The notes under the pieces are model-generated. The model saw only the letters and a list, made by a program, of their open reading frames with translations, searched no databases and was not told the DNA's origin. Shown here piece after piece: positions 14,521-21,121 of a stretch of 21,121 bases of DNA. Where the stretch lies: positions 1 through 21,121 of the forward strand of contig CABULX010000027.1 of NCBI GenBank assembly GCA_902492545.1, read 5' to 3'. How positions within the stretch are numbered: position 1 is the first letter of the stretch; the number at the start of each line of letters is the position of its first letter. The position numbers were made by a program, and so were the translations under genes. Origin of the DNA: an uncultured Collinsella sp. Its GTDB lineage: Bacteria; Actinomycetota; Coriobacteriia; Coriobacteriales; Coriobacteriaceae.

Positions 14521-17500
14521 GCGCCTCACCGCACCCCTGCGCCTTGGCGTTCATGATGAGCATCTGAAGACGGTTCTCCACGTTGGCGAAGCTCACGTCG
14601 GGATCGTAGTCGAGCGGCAGGAACTGCGCCGTGGGATACTGCTCCTTGAGCGCATGGATGAGCCCGCGCCCCACGACATGGTTGGGCAGACACCCGAACG
14701 GCTGCAGGATCACGAAGTTGCGGCAGCCGCGCTTGGCGTGCTCGAGGATCTCCGCCGGAATCAGCACGCCCTCGCCCGCATCGAACGTATGGTGCAGGAT
14801 CTTATCGCTCGCGCGCACGAGCTCGGGCATGCGCGTCGGCGACTCGTAGAGCGGGCTCGCCGCGCCCAGGCGGTCGCAACGGTCGTGCGCGAGCTCGAAC
14901 AGGTTGTCCGCCGTGGCGTACCAGGCCTTTTCGGGCAGCGACAGGTCGACGTGGAACTCGCGCGACTGCGCATGCTTGTAGAAATAGGTCTTGCGGATCA
15001 CGTCGGTCATGCGCGCCTCGATGACCTCGAGCCCGTTGTCCTCGAGGTAGCGCTCAATCTCGTGGTTGGCGCCGAGATGGAAATTGAGCAGGTACTCGCC
15101 CACGATGAGAACGGTCGGATGCGGGTTCGAGCGGTCGTACGGAACGGCGTCCATGATCGCAAGCGCGCGTTTGAAGCCCGTCGCCTGGCCTCTCAGCCCG
15201 GAGCGCTCCATGCCCTCGATAACCTCATCGAGCGCGCGGTCGAACGCAGCGTCCGCCGCGCCCTTCTCGAGCTCGTAGGGACGGATGCGCCTAAGCATGG
15301 CCTCGAGGGCATCGATCATGGGAAGACCGTAGGCGATCTGGATGCTCGGGCCAAGGCCGAGCTTGAAGCCCGGATGCGCATTGTGGGCATCGACGTCGTC
15401 GTTGGTGAGCACCGGGACATAGTCGTATCCCGCGTCGTCGAGCGCGCGGCGCAGCAGGGGCATGTAGTGCGTCAGGCGGCAGTCGCCGATATACTTGCCA
15501 GTCACCACGGCGACGTCGTGCGGGTCGTACTTACCGCTCTCGAGTGCCGCGAGCGCCTCGCCGATCACGATTTGCGCGGGGAAGCAGATGTCGTTGTGCA
15601 CATAGCGTTTGCCCAGGCGGATGGCATCCTCGCGCCCGATATCAAGGGCCTCGGCGCGCACGCCCTGATTGCGCATCGCCGCGGTCATGAGCCTGCAGAA
15701 CGCATGGGAGGTGTTGGGGACCAGCGCGATCTTGTCGTGCCGGTCGCGCTTGGTGTACTTGACCTTATACGGGTCGTCGAGCGGATGGACCGCGTGCACC
15801 CGGGCGCCCTCGGCACGCTCCTCCGCGCGACGACGGTTGACCGACTCGATAAACGAACGCACGCGAATGCCCATGGGACCGGCGACGTCGCTCTCATCGA
15901 GCTTGATCATCATCGGAACCTTGGAGCCCATCTCGCCCATCATGCGCGCGATCTCGTCGGTGAGATACGCATCGTGGCCGCAGCCGAAGCTGCCCATCTG
16001 CACGAGCTCGAGCTCGGGCGTCGATGCGACGATGACCGCGCACGACAGCATGCGCGCATGGTAGTTGTTCACGATGTCGATGCGGCTGTTGGAAAGATCG
16101 ACGTTGCAGACCCCCGGCACCGCATCGGGCGTCAGCACGGGGATGCCGCGCTCAGAGAAGAGCTTGGGCAGCCCGTGGTTGACCAGCGGGTCGTTGTGGT
16201 ACGGGCGCGAAGCGATCACCACCGCGTAGCCGCCGTCCTCGCGCACGTTCTCGAGCACCTGCCTGCCGCGCAGCTGCAGCTGGTTCTCAAACGTCTCCTG
16301 CGCGCGGTCCGCCTGCTCGGTCGCCTTGGCAACCAGGTCGGCATCGATATCGAAGGTCTCCTTGCACCACGCCTTGAGCTGGCGGTTTCGGTCGCCCTCG
16401 TCGTACCAGTGGAACAGCGGCGTATCGAACGGAACGCCGAAACGCTCCTCCGGGTTATCGGAATTGCGCATCACGTAGGGGTATCCCTTTACGACGGCGC
16501 ACATCCACTCGCTGGTAGAGGCGGTGTTTTCGGTGGGCACCGTCGTGATGATGGGCATGAAGATGCGGTCGACGCCGGCGTCGACGAGATTGCGGATGTG
16601 CCCGTGGACGAGCTTGGCCGGGAAGCACACGGTGTCGGATGTGACGTGCGCCAGACCGCGCTCGTACATCGCCTTGGTGCTGCGTCCCGAGACGCGCACC
16701 TTAAAGCCGAGCGTGCTGAAGAACGTCGACCAGAACGGCATGGTGTCCCAGAACTCGAGCACACGGGGAATGCCGATCGTGACATCGCGCCCCCCGCAGA
16801 CGGGAACCGTGGGGTACGACTCGAACAGCAGCTTCTCGCGGTCGACAAAGAGATTGGGGGCAGCCGCGGTCCGGTCGCGCCCCGTGCCGGGTGCCTGTGC
16901 CTCGCAAGCACCCTGCGGACGCAGCTCCTCCGCCGCGGGAACCTCGCGCACGAGCTCATCCCATGAGATGGCGCCGCCGCGCGGGCAGCGATTGCCCGTG
17001 ACGTAAAGCGAGCCATCGCCAAATGCCACGACCGCGCGCTGGCAGCGGTTGTTGCACCGACGGCAGGTAACGCCGCCGAACTCGCGATGCTCGAAGCGCT
17101 CCACGGCATCGAGCCCGATAAACGACGTGCCGGCGTCGCCCTTGCGGCATTCCTCGCGCGCGAGCAGGGCGATACCGATAGCGCCCATCAGCCCCGGGTG
17201 GGGCGCACGCGTGACGGGTTTGCCCAGATACTGCTCGAATGCGCGCAGCACCGCGTCGTTTCGGAACGTGCCGCCCTGGACGACGACTTTGTCGCCCAGA
17301 CGGTTGAGATTTGAAACGCGAATGACCTTGGTGAACACGTTCTCGATAATCGAACGGCAGAGACCGGCCATGATGTCGCCCGGACCCTTACCGCGCCGCT
17401 GCTCGGAAACGACGCTGCTGTTCATGAACACCGTGCAGCGGCTGCCGAGAACGGCGGGGGCTTTGGACGAAAATGCCTCGGTCGCGATATCCTCAACGGC

Positions 17501-18943
17501 TATTCCGAGGTTTTTGGCAAAACCCTCGAGGAACGAGCCGCAGCCCGCAGAGCACGCCTCGTTGACGACGATATCGGTCAGCACGCCGTGGTTGAGCCAG
17601 ATGGCCTTCATATCCTGTCCGCCGATGTCGAGCACGAAGGTCGCATCGGGAACGCATGCGCACGCGGCGCGGGCGTGCGCGACCGTCTCGACCGTATGGT
17701 AGTCGGCGTGGAACGCGCGCGCGAAAAGCTCCTCGCCGTATCCCGTGGTGCCCACGGCATCGATCGCAAGCGTGACTCCCGCTGTCTCCCAGCGGTTCTT
17801 CAAGCTGACAAGACCCTGTTGGGCGACGTCGAGCGGTCTGCCGTTATTAGACGCGTAGAACGAATCGACAAGCTCACCCGCCTCATCGACCAGGACGAAC
17901 TTGGTCGTCGTGCTCCCCGAATCGATACCGAGCGCCACACGCACCGTCTCTCCGGGCGCATACGCATCCGGACCCTTTGCCGGCGTCTCTTTGCCATGGC
18001 GTGCCGTAAAATCCGCCTGCTCGGCAGGTGTGGCAAAAAAGGGCTGGGCAAGACGTCCCTCCCCGCTTGCGGGCGCGACCGTCTCGAGCTTATCCAGCCG
18101 GACAAAAGCGTCGGGAAGGTCGATCGGTTGGGACGATGCGAACATGTCGGTCAGCGACAGGGCGGCACCGCGCGCGACCATGATCTGCGGATCGCGCGGG
18201 ACGATAACCTGATCGTCCGATAGATTCAGTTGCTCCCGGAACACGCGGACCAGTGTGGGGTTGTAGGCGAGCGTACCGCCCTCGAAGATTACCGGCGGCT
18301 CGATGTCGATACCCTGGGCCAGACCGCCGATCGTTTGGCGGGCGACCGCGTGAAGCGCCGAAAGCGCCAGGTCGGTGGTAGGAATGCCCTCGTTGAGCAG
18401 CGGCTGGATATCGGTCTTTGCGTACACGCCGCAGCGGCCCGAGACCTCGTGGACGGTCGTTCCCCGGCTTGCGAGCTGCTCGAACTCGCCCGATTCGGTG
18501 CCGACCCCCATGAGCTTTGCCATCTCGTCGATAAATGCACCGGTACCGCCTGCGCACGAGCCGTTCATGCGCATGTCGGCAACCTCGATGTCTCCCTTAT
18601 CGTTGGTGCGGAAGAAGATCATCTTGGCGTCTTGGCCGCCCAGCTCGATGGCGCAGCGCGTCTGCGGATAGAACCTGCTGATCGCGAGCGCGTTGGCGAC
18701 CACCTCCTGAACGTACGAGGCGCCCAGCGCGGTCGCGATATCGCGCGCACCCGAGCCGGTCACCGCAACGCGCAGTGACTCATGGGGAAAGCGCTCGGCG
18801 AGCTCGCCGAGCATGGCGCGCACGCTCGCTGTCTGACACGCCCCGTGGCGGCGATATCCCCACCACGCCTCGGTCATATCCTCGTGCATCGCGTAAACTT
18901 TGGTCGTCGTCGACCCTACGTCCAGTCCTACTAGCAACGCCAT
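14504..18943 (-). CDS. Giant acyl-CoA dehydratase activase-type protein (2x BcrAD/BadFG ATPase, DUF2229, HgdB-like)
   Basis: This 1479-residue protein fuses modules that are separate in hydroxyacyl-CoA dehydratase systems. ATPase module 1 (about 1-265) has GLDVGSTTTK, ELGGQD (100-105) and cysteines C130 (NGSCAGGTG) and C171 (SGRCGVYAKTD), which in activases bind a bridging 4Fe-4S cluster. ATPase module 2 (about 335-597) has GIDSGSTTTK, DIGGQD (439-444), C464/C468 (NEACSAGCGS) and C503. A cysteine knuckle follows at C627, C630, C634 and C653. The DUF2229-like region starts near 720 with SDTVCFPAKL (C773); a second copy of that motif is HNDICFPAQI (C1120), then C1154 and C1418 (PFGCLPN). It likely hydrolyses ATP to drive low-potential electrons onto an internal metal cluster. 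The substrate is unknown and no fermentation-pathway genes adjoin it. The ATG has GGAG four bases upstream. Confidence 0.9.
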   Translation of the reverse strand: MALLVGLDVGSTTTKVYAMHEDMTEAWWGYRRHGACQTASVRAMLGELAERFPHESLRVAVTGSGARDIATALGASYVQEVVANALAISRFYPQTRCAIELGGQDAKMIFFRTNDKGDIEVADMRMNGSCAGGTGAFIDEMAKLMGVGTESGEFEQLASRGTTVHEVSGRCGVYAKTDIQPLLNEGIPTTDLALSALHAVARQTIGGLAQGIDIEPPVIFEGGTLAYNPTLVRVFREQLNLSDDQVIVPRDPQIMVARGAALSLTDMFASSQPIDLPDAFVRLDKLETVAPASGEGRLAQPFFATPAEQADFTARHGKETPAKGPDAYAPGETVRVALGIDSGSTTTKFVLVDEAGELVDSFYASNNGRPLDVAQQGLVSLKNRWETAGVTLAIDAVGTTGYGEELFARAFHADYHTVETVAHARAACACVPDATFVLDIGGQDMKAIWLNHGVLTDIVVNEACSAGCGSFLEGFAKNLGIAVEDIATEAFSSKAPAVLGSRCTVFMNSSVVSEQRRGKGPGDIMAGLCRSIIENVFTKVIRVSNLNRLGDKVVVQGGTFRNDAVLRAFEQYLGKPVTRAPHPGLMGAIGIALLAREECRKGDAGTSFIGLDAVERFEHREFGGVTCRRCNNRCQRAVVAFGDGSLYVTGNRCPRGGAISWDELVREVPAAEELRPQGACEAQAPGTGRDRTAAAPNLFVDREKLLFESYPTVPVCGGRDVTIGIPRVLEFWDTMPFWSTFFSTLGFKVRVSGRSTKAMYERGLAHVTSDTVCFPAKLVHGHIRNLVDAGVDRIFMPIITTVPTENTASTSEWMCAVVKGYPYVMRNSDNPEERFGVPFDTPLFHWYDEGDRNRQLKAWCKETFDIDADLVAKATEQADRAQETFENQLQLRGRQVLENVREDGGYAVVIASRPYHNDPLVNHGLPKLFSERGIPVLTPDAVPGVCNVDLSNSRIDIVNNYHARMLSCAVIVASTPELELVQMGSFGCGHDAYLTDEIARMMGEMGSKVPMMIKLDESDVAGPMGIRVRSFIESVNRRRAEERAEGARVHAVHPLDDPYKVKYTKRDRHDKIALVPNTSHAFCRLMTAAMRNQGVRAEALDIGREDAIRLGKRYVHNDICFPAQIVIGEALAALESGKYDPHDVAVVTGKYIGDCRLTHYMPLLRRALDDAGYDYVPVLTNDDVDAHNAHPGFKLGLGPSIQIAYGLPMIDALEAMLRRIRPYELEKGAADAAFDRALDEVIEGMERSGLRGQATGFKRALAIMDAVPYDRSNPHPTVLIVGEYLLNFHLGANHEIERYLEDNGLEVIEARMTDVIRKTYFYKHAQSREFHVDLSLPEKAWYATADNLFELAHDRCDRLGAASPLYESPTRMPELVRASDKILHHTFDAGEGVLIPAEILEHAKRGCRNFVILQPFGCLPNHVVGRGLIHALKEQYPTAQFLPLDYDPDVSFANVENRLQMLIMNAKAQGCGEAHGETA

Positions 18944-18975
18944 AATGCTCCGTCTCTCGCATTTTTCCCGCTAGA

Positions 18976-19013
18976 GATATACCACTCTACGTAATACAAC
19001 AGACTGTTGTATT
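18976..19013 (-). promoter_or_regulatory. TetR-type palindromic operator and promoter region of the activase operon
   Basis: A perfect odd palindrome spans 18993-19013; its core reads ATACAACAG-A-CTGTTGTAT and one more A/T pair matches on each side. Its near edge is 50 bp upstream of the activase start. TATATC at 18981-18976 on the minus strand is a plausible -10, which would place the -35 element within the palindrome at 17-bp spacing. Size and symmetry suit a TetR dimer. Binding by the TetR protein encoded in the same operon is inferred. Confidence 0.7.
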
Positions 19014-19025
19014 TAAACTCCGTAT

Positions 19026-19058
19026 AAAAAGCGGCTGCCGAAACGCTTCAGCAGCCGC
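19026..19058 (-). terminator. Intrinsic terminator downstream of the DUF2798 gene
   Basis: The stem GCGGCTGC/GCAGCCGC (19031-19038 with 19051-19058) contains an inner GAA/TTC pairing and is followed on the minus strand by TTTTTAT (19030-19024). It stops transcription coming from the DUF2798 gene before the activase promoter. The 166 nt between the DUF2798 stop (19225) and the stem hold no recognised gene, giving an unusually long 3' untranslated region. Confidence 0.8.
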
Positions 19059-19224
19059 CGAATGCACCAACAGATTGTTCTGCGCGCTAGCACGTCGGGC
19101 AACGGAGCAGCACGGGCCCTCCGGTCATGCGCACCGCTCACGCCCGCGATGTCGCCGAGAGAGCTATCCACGCTTTGGGCTCCAACCAAGCAAGTCGCCC
19201 GCGCTCAGCAGATCCCTAAGCGAG

Positions 19225-19773
19225 CTACTCGCACTCAGGAGCCATAGCCTGCTCCAAGAGCTCGGCATGCTCCTCCTCGAAAACCGTCCCCACAGGGAAG
19301 GCGCGACGGAAGACGAAGCGGGAAATCGGACCGGCTACCAAAAGGTTCCACGGCAGCGCCATCACAAAATTATGCGGGATGTTGATCATCCAGATCGCGG
19401 GCACGGAATACAGGTTCGCAAGGATGCCGCCGGGCATGTGCGTCAGACCCTCACAGGCACCGTACAGCGACATGATGATGACCATGGGAACGACCATGCA
19501 GGAGCTGACGGCAAGCGTCATGGCAAGCGGCGAACTCTTGCCCGGCGTGACCAGGAATTTAAAGGCGAAACCCTTGGCAAGGGGGCTGGCAACAAACCAG
19601 TCGCAGCACATGGCAAAAATGTAGGCAACGGGGAAGCCGAGCCACGCGGCGGCAACAACCTCGCCGTTGATGGCCCCATGCTGCAGGGCAACGTTGTAGA
19701 TGCTCATCCAGAGCACCATGCAAAAGCACATGATAAAGGTGAACAGCAGGCTCTCTCGTTTGTTGATAGGCAT
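19225..19773 (-). CDS. DUF2798-family four-helix membrane protein
   Basis: This 182-residue integral membrane protein appears to hold two DUF2798-like repeats. The first starts at MPINKRESLLFTFIMCFCMV with NVALQHG; the second begins near LAMTLAVSSCMVVPMVIIMSL. Each has two hydrophobic helices, four in all, with the PHNFVMALPWNLLVAGP segment preceding a cytoplasmic acidic C-terminus (EEEHAELLEQ). Function of the family is unknown; transport or small-molecule handling is a guess only. The ATG at 19773 is preferred over longer in-frame extensions because those would start inside the upstream terminator hairpin. The ribosome site AAAGGA is 11 bases upstream and can be masked by a local hairpin. 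It is downstream of the ThrE-like gene but separated from it by a terminator-like stem. Confidence 0.75.
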   Translation of the reverse strand: MPINKRESLLFTFIMCFCMVLWMSIYNVALQHGAINGEVVAAAWLGFPVAYIFAMCCDWFVASPLAKGFAFKFLVTPGKSSPLAMTLAVSSCMVVPMVIIMSLYGACEGLTHMPGGILANLYSVPAIWMINIPHNFVMALPWNLLVAGPISRFVFRRAFPVGTVFEEEHAELLEQAMAPECE

Positions 19774-19790
19774 AAAGGACAAAATCCTTT
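19774..19790 (-). promoter_or_regulatory. Hairpin sequestering the DUF2798 ribosome binding site
   Basis: In minus-strand RNA AAAGGA (19790-19785), the only good Shine-Dalgarno candidate, can pair fully with UCCUUU (19779-19774), which directly abuts the AUG. The loop is 5 nt. The stem is short, so it may modulate rather than block initiation. Confidence 0.45.
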
Positions 19791-19817
19791 CTGTGTTACG
19801 CCGCGGCACCACGCAAC

Positions 19818-19868
19818 AAAAACGGGCGGGCAAGATGGAGCTGTTGGGACTTCATCTCGCCCGCCCGT
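19818..19868 (-). terminator. Terminator-like hairpin in the DUF2798 leader
   Basis: The arms 19822-19831 and 19859-19868 form a perfect 10-bp GC-rich stem. It continues inward with a G-U and a 5-bp extension (19833-19837 with 19853-19857) on the minus strand. UUUUU (19822-19818) follows in minus-strand RNA. It lies between the ThrE-like gene and the DUF2798 start. It may end the upstream transcript, or it may act as an attenuator if the DUF2798 promoter lies upstream near 19905-19940. The stretch 19869-19986 shows no gene. Confidence 0.75.
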
Positions 19869-19986
19869 GGTACGTGCGTCTGCGACTACTTATGTGGTGG
19901 AACTACCCTAACACGAACGGCGCGCGCTTCGTAAGCGTTGAGTTTATGGAGATGCAGGGCACCAATAATCCCCCCCCGACCCCATA

Positions 19987-20053
19987 AGTTGCGGTGGAAT
20001 ACGGACTGTTTTGACCCTTTAAGCAGCAATTCAGTCCCTATTTCACCGCAACT
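19987..20053. repeat. REP-like inverted repeat, 22-bp arms
   Basis: Arms 19987-20008 and 20032-20053 are complementary at 20 of 22 positions around a 23-nt loop. One of the two mismatches becomes a G-U pair in plus-strand RNA. The composition and the intergenic location downstream of a gene resemble repetitive extragenic palindromes. No transposase is nearby. Copy number cannot be judged from this window. Confidence 0.65.
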
Positions 20054-20056
20054 CAT

Positions 20057-20089
20057 TTGGTGCAAAGTAACATGTCCCCCTTGCACCAA
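20057..20089. repeat. Second inverted repeat abutting the ThrE-like stop codon
   Basis: TTGGTGCAA (20057-20065) and TTGCACCAA (20081-20089) flank 15 bp. The right arm ends one base before the stop codon of the minus-strand exporter gene (20090). Together with the preceding repeat it forms a composite palindromic block. No U-tract follows on the minus strand, so it is a poor terminator. Confidence 0.65.
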
Positions 20090-21121
20090 TTAGCTGGTGT
20101 GGCGCCAGCGGGGGTCGGTGAGGGTTCTCGCCACGCCCAAGCCAACGGGCAGAAACGCCACGATGAGCACTGCGCGCACAAACCAGCCGAGCATATTGAC
20201 CGTGTCGAAGGTGCACATGTAATACATCGAGCGATACAGATACAAGCCCGGCACCATAATGACAATCGAAGGCACCGTGAGGGCGATGCGCGGGTAGGTG
20301 AGCTTGACTTCGGCCAAGCTTGCCAGCAGACCCGATACGAGCGCGCCGATAAACGCTGCTGCCTCGGGAGGCATTCCCGCGCTGAGGCCCAGGAAGGGAA
20401 TCATCGTCGGCGCATCGACAAGGGTCAGACGCAGGGTATTGGACACGGCGCCGATCAGCCCAGCTGCCGCGGCCATCTTTACCGGGCTGTTGAACATCAC
20501 CGAGAAGCCGAATACGCCAACGAAGCTCATCACCACGCGCAGGAGCGTAAGAGCAAGCGGCGAAAGGCCGAGCGGCGCAAAGTCGTCCGGCGCCAGGCCA
20601 ACACACTCGGCAACCATCCAACCTACGAGCGTCGCCATCACAATAATCGATACGGCATATGACAGGCGCTCGATACCACTTCGCATGTCGAGCTTAGCGA
20701 TGTCGAGGCCTGCCGTAATGAGCGGAAAGCCGGGAATCACAAAGAGCATGGCGCCGATATAGCCTTCTTGGTGCGACATTGCCCCCGGTATGACCTGGCC
20801 AAGGCCGAGCAATGCCAGCAGATACGAAACGCAAGCGAGCGCAACGCCGGTCGTCAGCGCGCTGAACTGACCAAGGCCCTGCTTGAGAATATGGGAGCGG
20901 GCAAAGTTGCCGACACCCGCGCCCACAAACGCGCAGGCCATCTCGATAGGGCCGCCGCCGAGCAAAAAGACGAAGGCGCCGCAAGCACAAGCTGCCGCAA
21001 GGCCCTGTTGCCAGGGAGAGTAATCGGGTTTTGAACTCTCAACGGTCTTGAGCATCTCGTGGTATTCGTGCACGGTAAACCGGCGCCCATACGTCTCGAT
21101 TTCCTTTAAGAAACTCTCCAT
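20090..21121 (-). CDS. Threonine/serine exporter-like protein (ThrE/YjjP-YjjB), 5' end cut by window
   Basis: At least 343 residues are visible. This is the later part of a ThrE-type exporter, which expels threonine and serine or related small compounds across the inner membrane. The visible part begins in the linker of the YjjP (DUF1212) domain (a YHEMLKTVESSKPDYSPWQQ-like segment). It continues through hydrophobic helices of the first half, and then a YjjB-like half with SPVKMAAAAGLIGAVSNTLR, IGALVSGLLASLAEVKLTYP and a TVPSIVIMVPGLYLYRSMYY segment, a ThrE hallmark. About nine to ten membrane segments can be seen. The ATG at the window edge is probably internal, because full-length proteins carry roughly 100 further N-terminal residues. 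The gene ends against a palindromic repeat. Confidence 0.85.
   Translation of the reverse strand: MESFLKEIETYGRRFTVHEYHEMLKTVESSKPDYSPWQQGLAAACACGAFVFLLGGGPIEMACAFVGAGVGNFARSHILKQGLGQFSALTTGVALACVSYLLALLGLGQVIPGAMSHQEGYIGAMLFVIPGFPLITAGLDIAKLDMRSGIERLSYAVSIIVMATLVGWMVAECVGLAPDDFAPLGLSPLALTLLRVVMSFVGVFGFSVMFNSPVKMAAAAGLIGAVSNTLRLTLVDAPTMIPFLGLSAGMPPEAAAFIGALVSGLLASLAEVKLTYPRIALTVPSIVIMVPGLYLYRSMYYMCTFDTVNMLGWFVRAVLIVAFLPVGLGVARTLTDPRWRHTS

Noticed and set aside
14387..16966. An 859-codon open frame on the plus strand opposite the activase gene
   Set aside because: It lies opposite a well-supported conserved gene, has no domain or ribosome site, and shows mirror-frame composition (Arg, His, Val, Leu rich).
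19774..19833. Longer DUF2798 start at a TTG inside the upstream hairpin
   Set aside because: The extra 20 residues (Arg/Cys-rich) do not resemble the family N-terminus and would be encoded within an intrinsic terminator.
19970..19977. Run of eight C residues, considered as a phase-variable tract
   Set aside because: It is intergenic, does not lie in a recognised promoter spacer or reading frame, and runs of this length arise by chance or sequencing error in GC-rich DNA.
1..21121. CRISPR arrays, tRNA or rRNA genes, insertion sequences, phage or conjugation genes
   Set aside because: No regularly spaced direct repeats, cloverleaf sequences, transposase or phage structural motifs were seen on either strand.

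Overview
This 21.1-kb window looks like chromosomal DNA from a high-GC anaerobic gut actinobacterium of the Coriobacteriia, most like Collinsella or a relative. That placement is an inference from GC content, gene content and protein character, not from a search. No rRNA, tRNA, insertion sequence, phage gene or CRISPR array was seen. Genes are packed closely, and most start codons have a clear purine-rich ribosome binding site.

Layout. (1) Positions 44-5539, minus strand, hold a housekeeping operon read disA > ispD > ispF > cysS > rlmB > NYN-domain RNase. It is a compact version of the Bacillus disA-ispD-ispF-cysS-mrnC-rlmB-yacP neighbourhood. Where mrnC would lie, between cysS and rlmB, there is instead a 103-nt multi-helix inverted repeat. 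(2) At 5540-8317, plus strand, mntP (Mn2+ exporter) follows an unusual structured leader. Behind it is a hipB-hipA toxin-antitoxin pair whose promoter region carries three 16-bp operator-like units at an exact 27-bp period. The first unit also forms the mntP terminator stem. (3) At 8373-10871, minus strand, are pepD (Xaa-His dipeptidase) and a RelB/DinJ-type antitoxin with a PIN-domain toxin under a perfect palindromic operator. (4) At 10996-13638, minus strand, is clpC. (5) At 13831-18943, minus strand, a 1479-residue protein joins two BcrAD/BadFG-type activase ATPase modules to a DUF2229 and dehydratase-like region. A TetR-family regulator overlaps its 3' end, and a 21-bp palindrome lies just upstream of the pair. 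(6) At 19225-21121, minus strand, are a DUF2798 membrane protein and a partial ThrE/YjjP-type threonine/serine exporter, separated by a terminator-like hairpin and two REP-like inverted repeats.

Functions. Group 1 combines c-di-AMP synthesis, the MEP isoprenoid pathway, tRNA charging and rRNA methylation. Groups 2 and 3 hold two independent toxin-antitoxin pairs flanking pepD, both apparently lower in GC than their neighbours. The locus with the most unknown biology is the giant activase and TetR pair. It looks like a self-contained ATP-driven iron-sulfur electron-transfer protein under local repression, and no CoA-transferase, dehydrogenase or other fermentation-pathway gene lies next to it to reveal a substrate.
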